Shown here in pieces: positions 45,046-54,674 of a stretch of 64,000 nucleotides of DNA. Below the pieces are notes generated by a model that saw only the letters and a program-made list of their open reading frames with translations, was not told the DNA's origin and ran no database searches. The position numbers and the translations under genes were made by a program. Position 1 is the first letter of the stretch; every line of letters begins with the position of its first letter. Source of the DNA: JAXMCI01 sp046349435 (GTDB lineage Bacteria > Pseudomonadota > Alphaproteobacteria > Dongiales > Dongiaceae); assembly GCA_046349435.1 (NCBI GenBank), contig JAXMCI010000011.1, positions 134,330-198,329 on the forward strand. The letters are read 5' to 3'.

Positions 45046-45891
45046 TCAGGCGAGCACCGCCTGCGCCTGCGCCGCCAGCCGCCCGGCGACCCAGCCGTAC
45101 CACGCCTCGAGGCCCTCGCCGGTGCGGGCCGAGAGCTGCAGCACCTCGATCGCCGGGTTGACCTCGCGGGCGTGGGCGATGCAGCGCGCGACGTCGAAGT
45201 CGAGATGCGGCAGCAGGTCGGTCTTGTTCAGGATCATCAGCTGCGCGGCGCGGAACATGTGCGGGTACTTCAGCGGCTTGTCCTCGCCCTCGGTGACCGA
45301 GAGGATGGCCACCTTGGCGGCCTCGCCGAGGTCGAACAGGGCGGGGCAGACGAGGTTGCCGACATTCTCGACGAAGAGCAGCGCGCCCGGCTCGGGGCGG
45401 AGCTGGCGCAGCGCCTCGGCGATCATCTCGGCCTCGAGGTGGCAGCCGGTGCCGGTGTTGACCTGGACCACCGGTGCGCCCGCCGCCTGGATGCGCAGCC
45501 CGTCATTGGCGGTCGCCTGGTCGCCCTCGACGACGTGGATGGCGTGCCGCGCCCCGAGGTCGCGGATGGTGCGCTCGAGCAGCGTCGTCTTGCCCGAGCC
45601 GGGCGCGCTGACGAGGTTCAGCATCAGGATCTCGCGGCCGGCCAGCCAGGCGCGGTTGCGCGCCGCCAGCGCGTCGTTCTTGTCGAGGATGCGCTGCTGC
45701 AGGGTGATCGTCGCCGTCGGGTGATCGTGGTGGTGATGGTCGTGCCCGTGCCCGTGCCCGTGCTCGTGCCCGTGCCCGTGCCCGTGGTCGTGATCGTCAC
45801 CATGGTGGTGATGCCCGCCTTGCGCGTGCGCCGCGTCGAGCCGGCGCATCTCCGCCTTTCCGTCGCCCGAGCAGCCGCAGGTCGTGCACAT
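45046..45891 (-). CDS. hypB: Hydrogenase nickel-insertion GTPase HypB with His-rich tail
   Basis: A 281-residue GTPase that delivers nickel to [NiFe] hydrogenase with HypA. It begins MCTTCGCSG (Cys-rich nickel site), then a His-rich tract (residues about 26-57) with 18 histidines. The G domain has Walker A VSAPGSGKTTL, the switch region VEGDQATANDG, the metal-linked GTGCHLEAEM and the base motif ILNKTDLL. The His-tract can store nickel. Last gene of hypFCDEAB, 17 bases after hypA. Confidence 0.9.
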   Translation of the reverse strand: MCTTCGCSGDGKAEMRRLDAAHAQGGHHHHGDDHDHGHGHGHEHGHGHGHDHHHHDHPTATITLQQRILDKNDALAARNRAWLAGREILMLNLVSAPGSGKTTLLERTIRDLGARHAIHVVEGDQATANDGLRIQAAGAPVVQVNTGTGCHLEAEMIAEALRQLRPEPGALLFVENVGNLVCPALFDLGEAAKVAILSVTEGEDKPLKYPHMFRAAQLMILNKTDLLPHLDFDVARCIAHAREVNPAIEVLQLSARTGEGLEAWYGWVAGRLAAQAQAVLA

Positions 45892-45908
45892 CGGCAGTCT
45901 CCTCCTGG

Positions 45909-46271
45909 TCAGGCCGCCGAGGCGCCCGGCGCCTCGTCCGCGGCCTCGATCTCGATCTCGACGACCGTCAGCTCCTCCCCCGCCAGGCGCTCGAGCTCGC
46001 GCCCGCCGCAGCGGCAGGGCTGGAACAGGGTCGCCTGCGCGAAGCTCTCGCCGCAGGCGCGGCAGCGGGCGAGGCCCGCCGGCTCGCGGATCTCGAGCGC
46101 GGCGCCCTCGACCGGCGTGCCCTTCGCCACCACGTCGAAGCAGAAGCGCACCGCCCCCGCCATCACGCCGGAGAGCTGCCCGATCTCGAGCAGCACGCGG
46201 CGCACCGGCCGGCCGCCGGCCTGCCTGGCGACGATGGCGACGATGGTCCGGGTGATGGCCAGCTCGTGCAT
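45909..46271 (-). CDS. hypA: Hydrogenase nickel metallochaperone HypA
   Basis: A 120-residue HypA that starts MHELAITRTIV, with the nickel-binding Met1-His2-Glu3. The zinc site is formed by CRACGESF and QPCRCGGRE (two cysteine pairs). It hands nickel to HypB. It follows hypE after 3 bases. Confidence 0.9.
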   Translation of the reverse strand: MHELAITRTIVAIVARQAGGRPVRRVLLEIGQLSGVMAGAVRFCFDVVAKGTPVEGAALEIREPAGLARCRACGESFAQATLFQPCRCGGRELERLAGEELTVVEIEIEAADEAPGASAA

Positions 46272-46274
46272 CGC

Positions 46275-47351
46275 TCAGCAGATCCGCGGCAGCTGCTCGC
46301 CGACCAGCATGTCGACGACGCGCTCGCCGCCCAGCACGGTGCGCATCGTCACCCGGCCCGGCCGCTCGGCGGTGACCCGGCCGATCGCCGCCGCCGCCGC
46401 GCCGAGCGGGTGGGCGCGCAGCGCCGCCAGCGCCGCCGCGGCCTCGGCCTCTGGCACGATGGCGACGATCCGGCCCTCGTTGGCGAGATAGAGCGGGTCG
46501 AGACCGAGGATCTCGCAGAAGCCCCTCACCTCGTCGCGGATCGGCACCGCGGTCTCCTCGAGCGCGATGCCCAGCGCGGCCGCCTCGGCGACCTCGTTGA
46601 CCACCGCGGCGAGCCCGCCGCGCGTCGCGTCGCGCAGGAACCGCGTTGCCGGCGCCGCCGCGAGCAGCCCTGCGATCAGCTCGTGCAGCGCGGCGCAGTC
46701 GCTCTCGATCGGCGTGGTCAGCGCGAGGTCGCCGCGGGCATTGAGGATGGTGGCGCCGTGGTCGCCGAGCAGGCCGTTGACCAGCACCACGTCGCCCGGC
46801 CGGATCTCGGCGGGGCCGAGCCTGAGCCCGGCCGGGACCGTGCCGATCCCGGCGGTGTTGATGAACAGCTTGTCGCAGGCGCCGCGGCCGACCACCTTGG
46901 TGTCGCCGGCGACGATGGCGACCCCGGCGGCCCGCGCCGTCTCCGCCATCGAGCGCACGACGCGGCGCAGCTCGGCGAGCGGGAAGCCCTCCTCGATGAT
47001 CGCCGCGCAGGTCAGGTAGAGCGGTCGCGCCCCGCTCACCGCCAGGTCGTTGATGGTGCCGCAGACGGCGAGCTTGCCGATGTCGCCGCCGGGGAAGAAC
47101 AGCGGGTCGACGACGAAGGAATCGGTGGTGAAGGCGAGCCGGTCGCCGGCGGCCGCCAGCGGGGCGAGCGCGATCGTCGCGGCATCGCCCATCTCGGCCA
47201 GCGGCGGCGCGCCGAAGGCCTCGAGGAAGACGTCGTCGATCAGGTCGCGCATCGCCTGGCCGCCGCCGCCATGGGCGAGCGTCACGCTCGGCCCGTCGAC
47301 CGTGCCGCGCCGTCTCGCCGCGACTGGCGGCTTGCGCTCCAGCGCGGTCAC
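46275..47351 (-). CDS. hypE: Carbamoyl dehydratase HypE
   Basis: A 358-residue PurM-like enzyme that dehydrates the carbamoyl on its own C-terminal cysteine to a thiocyanate, the source of cyanide ligands. It starts with SVTLAHGGGGQAMRDLI and ends GEQLPRIC, with Cys as the last residue as required. ATP-binding segments FTTDSFVVDPLFFPGGD and GDTKVVGRGACD are present. The GTG start overlaps the hypD stop (GTGA, 47348-47351). Confidence 0.9.
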   Translation of the reverse strand: MTALERKPPVAARRRGTVDGPSVTLAHGGGGQAMRDLIDDVFLEAFGAPPLAEMGDAATIALAPLAAAGDRLAFTTDSFVVDPLFFPGGDIGKLAVCGTINDLAVSGARPLYLTCAAIIEEGFPLAELRRVVRSMAETARAAGVAIVAGDTKVVGRGACDKLFINTAGIGTVPAGLRLGPAEIRPGDVVLVNGLLGDHGATILNARGDLALTTPIESDCAALHELIAGLLAAAPATRFLRDATRGGLAAVVNEVAEAAALGIALEETAVPIRDEVRGFCEILGLDPLYLANEGRIVAIVPEAEAAAALAALRAHPLGAAAAAIGRVTAERPGRVTMRTVLGGERVVDMLVGEQLPRIC

Positions 47352-48487
47352 GCCGAGGCCCGCCGCCGCTTCAGCCCGTCGACGTCGCCGTATCGGTAGG
47401 TGGCGGCGCACGCACCCTCCGACGACACCATCAGCGCGCCCATCGGGCTGGCCGGGCTGCAGCCATTGCCGAACAGCCGGCACTGCCAGGGCTTGATCGC
47501 GCCCGTCAGCACCTCGCCGCACTGGCAGGCCTCGGGGTCGGCGATCCGGACGTCGGGCACCGCGAAGCGGCGCTCGGCGTCGAACCGGGCATAGGCGTCG
47601 CGCATCCGCACGCCGGAATGGTCGATCGAGCCGAGGCCGCGCCACTCGAAGAAGGGGCGCAGCTCGAAGACCCGCCGGATCGCGTCCAGCGCCGGGTCGT
47701 TGCCGCCCTCGGCCACCACCCGGGCATACTGGTTCTCGATCTCGGCGCGGCCGTCGGCCAGCTGCCGCAGCACCATCCAGATCGACTGCAGCACGTCGAG
47801 CGGCTCGAAGCCGGCGATCACCAGCGGCCGGCGATAGCGCTCGGCGATGAAGCGGTAGGGCGCCGTGCCGATCACCATGCTGACATGGCCCGGCCCGAGG
47901 AAGCCGTCGATCCGCAGGTCCGGCGAATCGAGGATCGCCTGGATGGTCGGGATGATGGTGATGTGGTTGCAGAACAGCGAGAAGTTGCCGATGCCCTCGG
48001 CCTCGGCCTGCAGCACGGTGAGCGCGGTCGACGGCATGGTCGTCTCGAATCCCAGCGCGAAGAACACCACCTCGCGCCCCGGATTGGCGCGGGCCAGCGC
48101 CAGCGCGTCGAGCGGCGAGTAGACCATGCGCACGTCGGCGCCCTCGGCCTTGGCCTGCATCAGGCTCTTGCGCGAGCCCGGGACGCGCATCGCGTCGCCG
48201 AAGGTCGCGAGGATGACGCCCGGCGTCTCGGCCAGCGCGACGCAGTCGTCGACGCGGCCCATCGGCAGGACGCAGACCGGGCAGCCCGGCCCGTGCACCA
48301 GCTCGATCGCCTCGGGCAGCAGCGTCTCGATGCCGAACTTGAAGATCGCGTGGGTGTGCCCGCCGCAGACCTCCATCAAGGCGAGCGGCCGGCGGCGTGC
48401 CGCGGCGAGCGGCCCGGCCAGGGCTTCGATCCGGCCGAGGACGGCCTTCGCCCTGACGGGATCGCGGAATTCATCGACGAAGCGCAT
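47348..48487 (-). CDS. hypD: Hydrogenase iron-cofactor scaffold HypD
   Basis: A 379-residue [4Fe-4S] protein on which the Fe(CN)2CO unit is built with HypC. The motifs MEVCGGHTHAIFKFG and HGPGCPVCVLPMG are followed by the C-terminal cluster region ACQCGEVLTGAIKPWQC and GNGCSPASPMGALMV. All family cysteines appear to be present. 16 bases after hypC. Confidence 0.91.
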   Translation of the reverse strand: MRFVDEFRDPVRAKAVLGRIEALAGPLAAARRRPLALMEVCGGHTHAIFKFGIETLLPEAIELVHGPGCPVCVLPMGRVDDCVALAETPGVILATFGDAMRVPGSRKSLMQAKAEGADVRMVYSPLDALALARANPGREVVFFALGFETTMPSTALTVLQAEAEGIGNFSLFCNHITIIPTIQAILDSPDLRIDGFLGPGHVSMVIGTAPYRFIAERYRRPLVIAGFEPLDVLQSIWMVLRQLADGRAEIENQYARVVAEGGNDPALDAIRRVFELRPFFEWRGLGSIDHSGVRMRDAYARFDAERRFAVPDVRIADPEACQCGEVLTGAIKPWQCRLFGNGCSPASPMGALMVSSEGACAATYRYGDVDGLKRRRASA

Positions 48488-48503
48488 GACGGCCTCCCTC
48501 GCG

Positions 48504-48779
48504 TCAGCCCGCGCCCTGCATCGCGCGCTGCGCCTCGATCACCTCGCCGAGCTCGGTCAGCAGCGCCAGCGTCGCCTCGGCCTCGCGCTCGTCGATCCGG
48601 CTCATCGCGAAGCCGACATGGACCAGCACCCAGTCGCCGACGCAGCTCTCGAGCGGATGGCTCTCGTCGACGATGCAGGCGAGGTTGATCTCGCGCCGCA
48701 CCCCGGCGACCTCGACCAGCCCGAGCTGGCGCGCGGGGTCGGTGATCCCGACCACCTTGCCGGGAATGCCTAGGCACAT
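48504..48779 (-). CDS. hypC: Hydrogenase maturation chaperone HypC
   Basis: A 91-residue HypC/HupF protein starting MCLGIPGKVVGI, with the essential Cys2. VGDWVLVHVGFAMSRIDERE is the family's central block. It joins HypD in cofactor assembly. Its ATG overlaps the end of hypF by 10 bases. Confidence 0.9.
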   Translation of the reverse strand: MCLGIPGKVVGITDPARQLGLVEVAGVRREINLACIVDESHPLESCVGDWVLVHVGFAMSRIDEREAEATLALLTELGEVIEAQRAMQGAG

Positions 48780-51163
48780 CGCGGTACATCCTTCTCCAGG
48801 GTGAGCGCGGCGGCGATGGCCGCCTGGCCGAGCGCCAGCCCGCCATCGTTCGCCGGCACGGCGGCATGCAGCAGGATCCGGCGGCCGAGCGGCGCCAGCC
48901 GGGCCACCGTCTGCTCGAGCAGGATGCGGTTCTGGACGCAGCCGCCGGAGAGCGCGACGGCGTCGATCGCGGCGCCCTGCTCGCCGCCGAGCAGGCGCGC
49001 CGCCATGGCGGCGACGGCGCGGGCGAGGCCACGGTGGAAGCGGGCGGCGATGACCCCGACCGGGGTCTCCAGGACGAGGTCGCCGAGCAGCGCCTGCCAC
49101 ATGGCGGCAGGCTCGATGGTGGCCGGCCCGCTGCCGTCCGGCTGTGCGATGGCGAAGGGGTAGGCCAGCGCTTCGTCCTCGCCCTCGAGCGCGGCGCGGT
49201 CCACCGCAGCCTCGAGCAGCATCGCGCCCTGGCCCTCGTACCGGGCCCGCTCGCGGGCGAGCCCGAGGGCGGCGGCGACGGCGTCGAACAGCCGGCCGCA
49301 GGAGCTGGCGAGCGGCGCGTTCACCCCCCGGCGGATCATCGCGTCGAGCGTGGCGCGGGGCCTCGCGGCGAGGAAGTCGTACAGCTCCAGCCCGCCACAG
49401 CGCGCTTCGAAGCCCGCCCAGCCGGGCCCGGCCATGAGATGGGTGTAGGTGCTGCGCCAGGGCTCGCGGATCGCCTGCGCGCCGCCCGGCATCGCCACCG
49501 GCCTGAAGCTGCCGACCCGGCGATAGCGGCGGTAGTCGGCGAGCAGGAACTCGCCGCCCCAGAGCGTGCCGTCCTCGCCGAAGCCGAGCCCGTCGAGCGC
49601 GATGCCGAGCACCGGCGGGGCATCCAGCGGCCGCCCGTTCTCGGCGAGGCAGGCGGCGATGTGGGCGTGATGGTGCTGCACCTCGACCAGTGGCAGCCCC
49701 TCCGCTCGCGCCCGGCGCCGCGCCAGCCGGGCCGAGAGGTAGTCGGGATGGCGATCGGCGGCGAGCACCGCCGGGCGATGCTCGAACAGGTCGGCGTAGA
49801 GTGCCAGGTTCTTCTCGTAGTCGGCCAGGGTCGCGGCGTTCTCGAGATCGCCCTGGTGCTGCGACAGCACGGCCTGGCCGTCCTTGGCAAGGCAGAAGGT
49901 CGCCTTGAGCTCGCCGCCATGGGCCAGGACCGGCGGCGCCGCCTCGAAGCCGGGCGGCAGCGCGATCGCTCCCGGCGCGTAGCCGCGGGCGCGGCGCAGG
50001 ATGCGCGGCGCACCCGCCGCCATGCGCACCACGGAATCGTCGATGCGGTTGACGATGGCGCGGTCGTGCAGCAACGCATGATCGGCGATGCCGCCCAGCC
50101 GTGCGATCGCGTCCTCGTCGTCGATCGCCTGCGGCTCGTCGGAGAGGTTGCCGCTGGTCATCACCACCGGCCGCGCCAGCCGGCGGAGCGCGAGGACGTG
50201 CAGCGGCGTGTAGGGCAGCATGAAGCCGAGCAGGTCGAGGCCGGGCGCCACGTCCTCCGGCAGCCGCTCCGGCCCGGTTGCGCGCAGCAGAACGATCGGC
50301 GCCGCCGCGCTCTCCAGCAGGCGGCACTCCTCGACGTCGGGAACGGCGTATTGGCGAACCACCTCGAGGTCGCGCGCCATCAGCGCGAAGGGCTTGGCGT
50401 CGCGGTGCTTGCGGACGCGCAGCCGCCGCACCGCCTCGGCGTCGGTGGCGTCGCAGGCGAGGTGGAAGCCGCCGATCCCCTTGATCGCCACGATCTCGCC
50501 CCGGGCCAGCAGGTGGCCGACGGCCTCGACCGCGTCCGGCAGGGCGCAGCTTTCCGCCGCAGGCCGTCCGTCGAGCCGGATCAGCCGGGCCCGCGGGCCG
50601 CAGCGCGGGCAGGCGATCGGCTGGGCGTGGAAGCGGCGGTCGGCGGGATCGCCATATTCGCGGGCGCAGTCGGGGCAGGGGGCGAAGCCCGCCATGCTGG
50701 TGCGCGCCCGGTCCCACGGGGCGGCGCGGACGATCGAGAAGCGCGGCCCGCAATGGGTGCAGCTGGCGAAGGGGTGGCGGAAGCGGCGATCCGCGGGCGA
50801 GAGGATCTCGCTCCTGCAGGCCGGGCAGAGCGCGGCGTCCGGCGGCACCGCCGTGCGCATGGTGCCGCCGCGGCTCTCCAGGATGCTGAAGCCGGCGCAG
50901 GCCGCCGGCTGGTCGAGCCGCGCCCGCTCGATCCGCGCGATGCGGGCCAGCGGCGGCGGCTCGGAACCCAGCCGGTCGAGGAAGCGGGCGATCGCCGCCT
51001 CCGGCCCTTCCAGCCGGATCAGCACGCCGGCCCCGTCATTGGCGACGTGGCCGGCCAGCCCTTCCTGCCGCGCCAGCCGCCAGACCGCCGGGCGGAAGCC
51101 GACGCCCTGCACCGTGCCGCGGACCCGCACCTCCTCGACGATGGCGTTCACGCTCCTGGTCAC
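48770..51163 (-). CDS. hypF: Carbamoyltransferase HypF
   Basis: A 797-residue maturation enzyme that makes the carbamoyl group for the cyanide ligands of [NiFe] hydrogenase. Domain order: acylphosphatase (VRVRGTVQGVGFRPAVWRLA), zinc fingers (CPACRSEI, CTHCGPRF, CPDCAREY, CPRCGPRA), YrdC (about 205-390, with KHRDAKPFALMA) and Kae1-like (HHHAHIAACLAE). The start is placed at GTG 51163 with GCAGGA nearby; GTG 51151 is an alternative. The frame runs open another 213 codons to 51802 through a nickel-permease remnant, so a fused product is possible. First intact gene of hypFCDEAB. Confidence 0.85.
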   Translation of the reverse strand: MTRSVNAIVEEVRVRGTVQGVGFRPAVWRLARQEGLAGHVANDGAGVLIRLEGPEAAIARFLDRLGSEPPPLARIARIERARLDQPAACAGFSILESRGGTMRTAVPPDAALCPACRSEILSPADRRFRHPFASCTHCGPRFSIVRAAPWDRARTSMAGFAPCPDCAREYGDPADRRFHAQPIACPRCGPRARLIRLDGRPAAESCALPDAVEAVGHLLARGEIVAIKGIGGFHLACDATDAEAVRRLRVRKHRDAKPFALMARDLEVVRQYAVPDVEECRLLESAAAPIVLLRATGPERLPEDVAPGLDLLGFMLPYTPLHVLALRRLARPVVMTSGNLSDEPQAIDDEDAIARLGGIADHALLHDRAIVNRIDDSVVRMAAGAPRILRRARGYAPGAIALPPGFEAAPPVLAHGGELKATFCLAKDGQAVLSQHQGDLENAATLADYEKNLALYADLFEHRPAVLAADRHPDYLSARLARRRARAEGLPLVEVQHHHAHIAACLAENGRPLDAPPVLGIALDGLGFGEDGTLWGGEFLLADYRRYRRVGSFRPVAMPGGAQAIREPWRSTYTHLMAGPGWAGFEARCGGLELYDFLAARPRATLDAMIRRGVNAPLASSCGRLFDAVAAALGLARERARYEGQGAMLLEAAVDRAALEGEDEALAYPFAIAQPDGSGPATIEPAAMWQALLGDLVLETPVGVIAARFHRGLARAVAAMAARLLGGEQGAAIDAVALSGGCVQNRILLEQTVARLAPLGRRILLHAAVPANDGGLALGQAAIAAALTLEKDVPRCA

Positions 51164-51241
51164 CCGGCGGAATCCTGCCTCGGCATGGGCCCATAGAACC
51201 AGATTTCGCGAGACATGTTGAGGGCGGCGCGACGGAGCGAC

Positions 51242-51652
<411 letters not shown>

Positions 51653-51734
51653 GAAGGCGGCGCGCGGCGGGGATAGGCCGCCGGGCGGCCGCGTACTACG
51701 ATGCCGCCGAGCGGCTGCAACAAGGAGCCCGCCC

Positions 51735-52259
51735 GTGGAGCGCGTAACCATCTCCCTCGACGACTCGCTGCTGGCGGACTTCGACCGGTACATCGCCCGC
51801 AAGGGCTACCAGAACCGCTCCGAGGCGGTGCGCGACCTGGTGCGCGACCGGCTGGAGCAGGACCGGCCGGGCGATGCCGAGCCCGGCTACTCGGTCGGCT
51901 GCGTCTCCTACGTCTACGACCACCATCGCCGCGACCTGGCGCAGCGGCTGACCGGCGTGCAGCACGACCACCACGACATCGTGCTGTCCTCGCTGCACGT
52001 CCACCTCGATCACGAGAACTGCCTCGAGGTCACCCTGCTGCGCGGCCCCACCCCCGAGGTGCGGGCCTTCGCCGAGACGCTGGTCGCCGAGACCGGCGTG
52101 CGGCACGGCCGGATCGCGCTCACCGCCGTCGAGGTCGCCGCCGGCGGTCATCGCCACGAGCATGGCCACGACCATGCCCACGGCCATGATCACCCGCACG
52201 ATCACGGTCACGCGCCGGGCTCGGCCTACACCCACCTCCATCTGAAGCCGAAGACCTGA
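51735..52259 (+). CDS. nikR: Nickel-responsive regulator NikR with a His-rich tail
   Basis: A 174-residue NikR. The N-terminal ribbon-helix-helix is RVTISLDDSLLADFDRYIAR; the ACT-like metal domain has VQHDHHDIVLSSLHVHLDHE followed by NCLEV, which supplies the square-planar Ni ligands (His, His-x-His, Cys). After the core comes a tail with 11 histidines in 21 residues, then YTHLHLKPKT. GTG at 51735 follows AAGGAG. It is divergent from hypF and the permease remnant, a natural target. Confidence 0.88.
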   Translation: MERVTISLDDSLLADFDRYIARKGYQNRSEAVRDLVRDRLEQDRPGDAEPGYSVGCVSYVYDHHRRDLAQRLTGVQHDHHDIVLSSLHVHLDHENCLEVTLLRGPTPEVRAFAETLVAETGVRHGRIALTAVEVAAGGHRHEHGHDHAHGHDHPHDHGHAPGSAYTHLHLKPKT

Positions 52260-52374
52260 GCCGGCCGCCGGCGCCGCCGCCGGGCCCCGCATCATAGGCG
52301 GCCGGCATCGATGCCGCGCCGTCGCCGCGGGTTCGGCCCTGCCGGTCCCCTGCCTGGCCTGGGTCGGCGCCGCA

Positions 52375-52403
52375 GGAAAATTCGCTCGCGCAACCGAATT
52401 TCC
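52375..52403. promoter_or_regulatory. Imperfect dyad upstream of the desaturase gene
   Basis: GGAAAATTCG (52375-52384) and CGAATTTCC (52395-52403) form a near-palindrome with one extra A. It lies 149 bases before the desaturase start, in an AT-richer spot of the 292-base gap between nikR and the desaturase gene. It may be an operator. The rest of the gap holds nothing recognisable. Confidence 0.3.
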
Positions 52404-52551
52404 TCGCAAATGCCGCCGCCGTCGCCACATCTGGCTAGGCAGTGCCACGTGGCCGGATCGAGCTGCCCCATCCTGGTGCGGCCGTGGCGCAGGCCTCCCG
52501 CCATTCCCTCGATCCCCCCACCCTCATCGGAAGGCGGTCTGCAGTGAAGGC

Positions 52552-53724
52552 ATGCAAGCAGGCGAGCACGCTCGCCGGCAGGACCGCGCGCCCGAGCGCG
52601 GCCCGATGCGGGCCCCGCGGCGGCGATGGCCTCCGCGTCGGCCGGGCGGCTTCGTGACCCCGGGGCGCGGAACGGATCCGTCTTCCGGCCCGGCCGACTC
52701 CGGCAACTTCCCTGGCGACGTCCCCGGCGATGTCCCCGGCCACGCCGGCCTGCGCGCCTCGGTACGCCCGTTCGCCTCCAGCAGCATGCTCCTCGGCATC
52801 GGGCAGATCGCCAGCTCCTTCCTGCCGCTGCTCGCCGTGATGGCGCTGATGTACCTGACGCTGCAGGTGAGCTACGGCCTCACGCTGCTGCTGGCGGTTC
52901 TCGCCGCCGGCCTCACCGTCCGCGTCTTCATCATCCAGCATGATTGCGGGCATGGATCGTTCTTCCGGTCGCGTCGGACGAACGATGCGCTGGGCTGGCT
53001 CTGCAGCCTGTTCACGCTCACGCCCTACACGAACTGGCGACGGCAGCACGCCGGTCACCATGCCAACTGGAACAACCTCGACCGGCGCCAGAGCGGCAGC
53101 GACATCTACTCCACCTGCCTGACGACCGAGGAGTACGGCCGGCTGGGCCGGTGGCGGCGCGCCGCCTACCGTCTCGTCCGCAACCCGCTAGTGTCGCTGG
53201 TCCTGCTGCCCCCCCTGGTCTTCCTGCTGCTCTACCGGCTTCCGTTCGACACGCCGAAGGCCTGGAAGCAGGAACGGCGCGGCGTCCATCTCACCAACCT
53301 CGCCCTCGCGACCGTCCTGGTCGCGCTCGGCGCCACGCTCGGGTTTCGTGCGGTGCTGCTGGTGCAGCTGCCGATCTGGGGCTTCGCCGCCATCATCGGC
53401 GTGTGGCTGTTCTCGCTCCAGCATCGCTTCGAGCACTCGTACTGGGCGAGGCAGGGGACCTGGAGCGCCGATGCCGCATCGCTGCTCGGCAGCTCTCACC
53501 TGAAGCTGCCGAGGCTGATGCAGTGGTTCACGGGAAACATCGGCTTCCATCACGTTCACCACCTCAATCCCCGGATCCCCAACTACCGGCTCGAGGCATG
53601 CCACGCCGGCACCCCGGCGATCCAGGGCGGGCCCGTCCTGACGCTCCGGGCGGCGCTCGGCGCCTGGCGCTACGCCCTGTGGGACGAGGCCGCGGGCAAG
53701 ATGGTGCGCTTCCCCCGCCGCTGA
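52552..53724 (+). CDS. Membrane fatty acid desaturase
   Basis: A 390-residue (or shorter) di-iron desaturase. The three histidine boxes are HDCGHGS, HAGHH and HHVHH, separated by membrane segments (SFLPLLAVMALMYLTLQ, YGLTLLLAVLAAGLTV, VSLVLLPPLVFLLLY, AVLLVQLPIWGFAAIIG). This arrangement fits plant-like Delta-12/acyl-lipid desaturases. The first 70 or so residues (Arg/Gly/Pro-rich) look unlike the family, so the true start may be at 52606, 52654 or later. It would add double bonds to membrane fatty acids. Confidence 0.82.
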   Translation: MQAGEHARRQDRAPERGPMRAPRRRWPPRRPGGFVTPGRGTDPSSGPADSGNFPGDVPGDVPGHAGLRASVRPFASSSMLLGIGQIASSFLPLLAVMALMYLTLQVSYGLTLLLAVLAAGLTVRVFIIQHDCGHGSFFRSRRTNDALGWLCSLFTLTPYTNWRRQHAGHHANWNNLDRRQSGSDIYSTCLTTEEYGRLGRWRRAAYRLVRNPLVSLVLLPPLVFLLLYRLPFDTPKAWKQERRGVHLTNLALATVLVALGATLGFRAVLLVQLPIWGFAAIIGVWLFSLQHRFEHSYWARQGTWSADAASLLGSSHLKLPRLMQWFTGNIGFHHVHHLNPRIPNYRLEACHAGTPAIQGGPVLTLRAALGAWRYALWDEAAGKMVRFPRR

Positions 53725-53733
53725 CGCCGCGGC

Positions 53734-53750
53734 CGGCCGGATGCCGGCCG
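53734..53750. terminator. Hairpin between convergent genes
   Basis: CGGCCGG and CCGGCCG form a perfect 7-base-pair stem with a 3-base loop between the desaturase stop and the end of the convergent small gene. No T-run, so the assignment as terminator is tentative. Confidence 0.3.
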
Positions 53751-53776
53751 ATCGGGGAAGGCGAGGCCGGAAGGCC

Positions 53777-54058
53777 TCAGCGGCGCGATGACCTTGAGGC
53801 CTGCGCGCTGCCCGGCCTGTCATGCTCGGCGGCAGGCCCGGCCGGCGACCATTGCGTGACATGGACGGCGGGGATCAGGGCGGAGCCCGGGTCCCAGTTG
53901 GCGGGGGCGATGAACTTGACGTGCCCGCGGAACAGGCCGCCATCCCGCTTGAACTCGATCCGCTCGCCGACGGTCGGCTTCGCCGCAAGGTCCTGCTCGC
54001 TCACATAGTCCGAGGCCTTATCGGCGCTCCACAGGAAGATCCGGGCTCTGTAGGTCAT
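53777..54058 (-). CDS. Small protein of unknown function
   Basis: A 93-residue protein: MTYRARIFLWSADKASDYVS, then DLAAKPTVGERIEFKRDGGL and FRGHVKFIAPANWDPGSALI. GAGGAAA upstream supports the start. The middle (GERIEFKRDGGLFRGHVKFI) reads as a small beta-barrel. Cytosolic. Family not recognised. Confidence 0.6.
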   Translation of the reverse strand: MTYRARIFLWSADKASDYVSEQDLAAKPTVGERIEFKRDGGLFRGHVKFIAPANWDPGSALIPAVHVTQWSPAGPAAEHDRPGSAQASRSSRR

Positions 54059-54192
54059 CGTTTCCTCTTCTGCTGCTGAGCGCAGCCTGGACTCCCGCAT
54101 CCGCGGCTGCCGTGGCCGGGCCCGCGGTCGGCGCCGACGAGCGACGCCTTCCACGGGCCGAAGCGATCGGCGACCGCGGCCCTTTTTCAGCG

Positions 54193-54549
54193 TCAGCTGC
54201 TCTTTGCCTGCCGCAGCGTCTCGGCACAGGCCCGGGCAAGACCGTCGTCCGCGGCGCTGGTGCCCGGCATGGTGGCCCATCCGGCCGCCTGCACCAGCTG
54301 GCTGCGGGCATAGGAGGACTCCTCCGCGCGCAGCTTCACCAGCTTCGTCGCATCGCCATCCTGCTGTGCCTTCGCTACGCAGAACGGCACCATAGCCGTG
54401 ACCACCGCGACGCTGGCTCGCTCCGTGGCGGCGCGCTCGGCGCTGCCCGCGGTCGTCCAGCCGAGCGTGCGAAAGCCGACGATGCTCATGATCACTGCGC
54501 CGGCCACTGCGCCCCATAGCGCCGGCTTCACATAGGTTGGAATCTGCAT
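54193..54549 (-). CDS. Small membrane-anchored protein of unknown function
   Basis: A 118-residue protein with an N-terminal membrane segment (YVKPALWGAVAGAVIMSIVG) and a soluble part that starts FRTLGWTTAGSAERAATERA, with VPFCVAKAQQD, then WATMPGTSAADDGLARACAE. The two cysteines might pair. GGGAG upstream supports the start. Similar hypotheticals occur in alphaproteobacteria, but no function is assigned. Confidence 0.6.
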   Translation of the reverse strand: MQIPTYVKPALWGAVAGAVIMSIVGFRTLGWTTAGSAERAATERASVAVVTAMVPFCVAKAQQDGDATKLVKLRAEESSYARSQLVQAAGWATMPGTSAADDGLARACAETLRQAKSS

Positions 54550-54674
54550 GACGCTTACTCCCGAAAAGTGCAGGTCAGGGGGTTGCGGTGCCGGAATCGT
54601 CCCCTGCACGGCGGCGATTCCTGCGACTCACGGACGGCTCGTCTCGCGCGGCCGGTGCGCGCCCGATCGGCAGG

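Noticed and set aside
45734..45860. Repetitive GTGCCCGTGCCC-like DNA as a possible satellite or CRISPR-like array
   Set aside because: It is simply the coding repeat for the His-rich tract of HypB, without spacer structure.
51653..51734. A NikR operator between nikR and the hypF operon
   Set aside because: Regulation is likely from position, but I see no clear GTATGA/TCATAC-type palindrome here.
52442..52657. A 71-codon plus-strand frame before the desaturase
   Set aside because: It overlaps the probable desaturase N-terminus, has no ribosome site and a composition like read-through.
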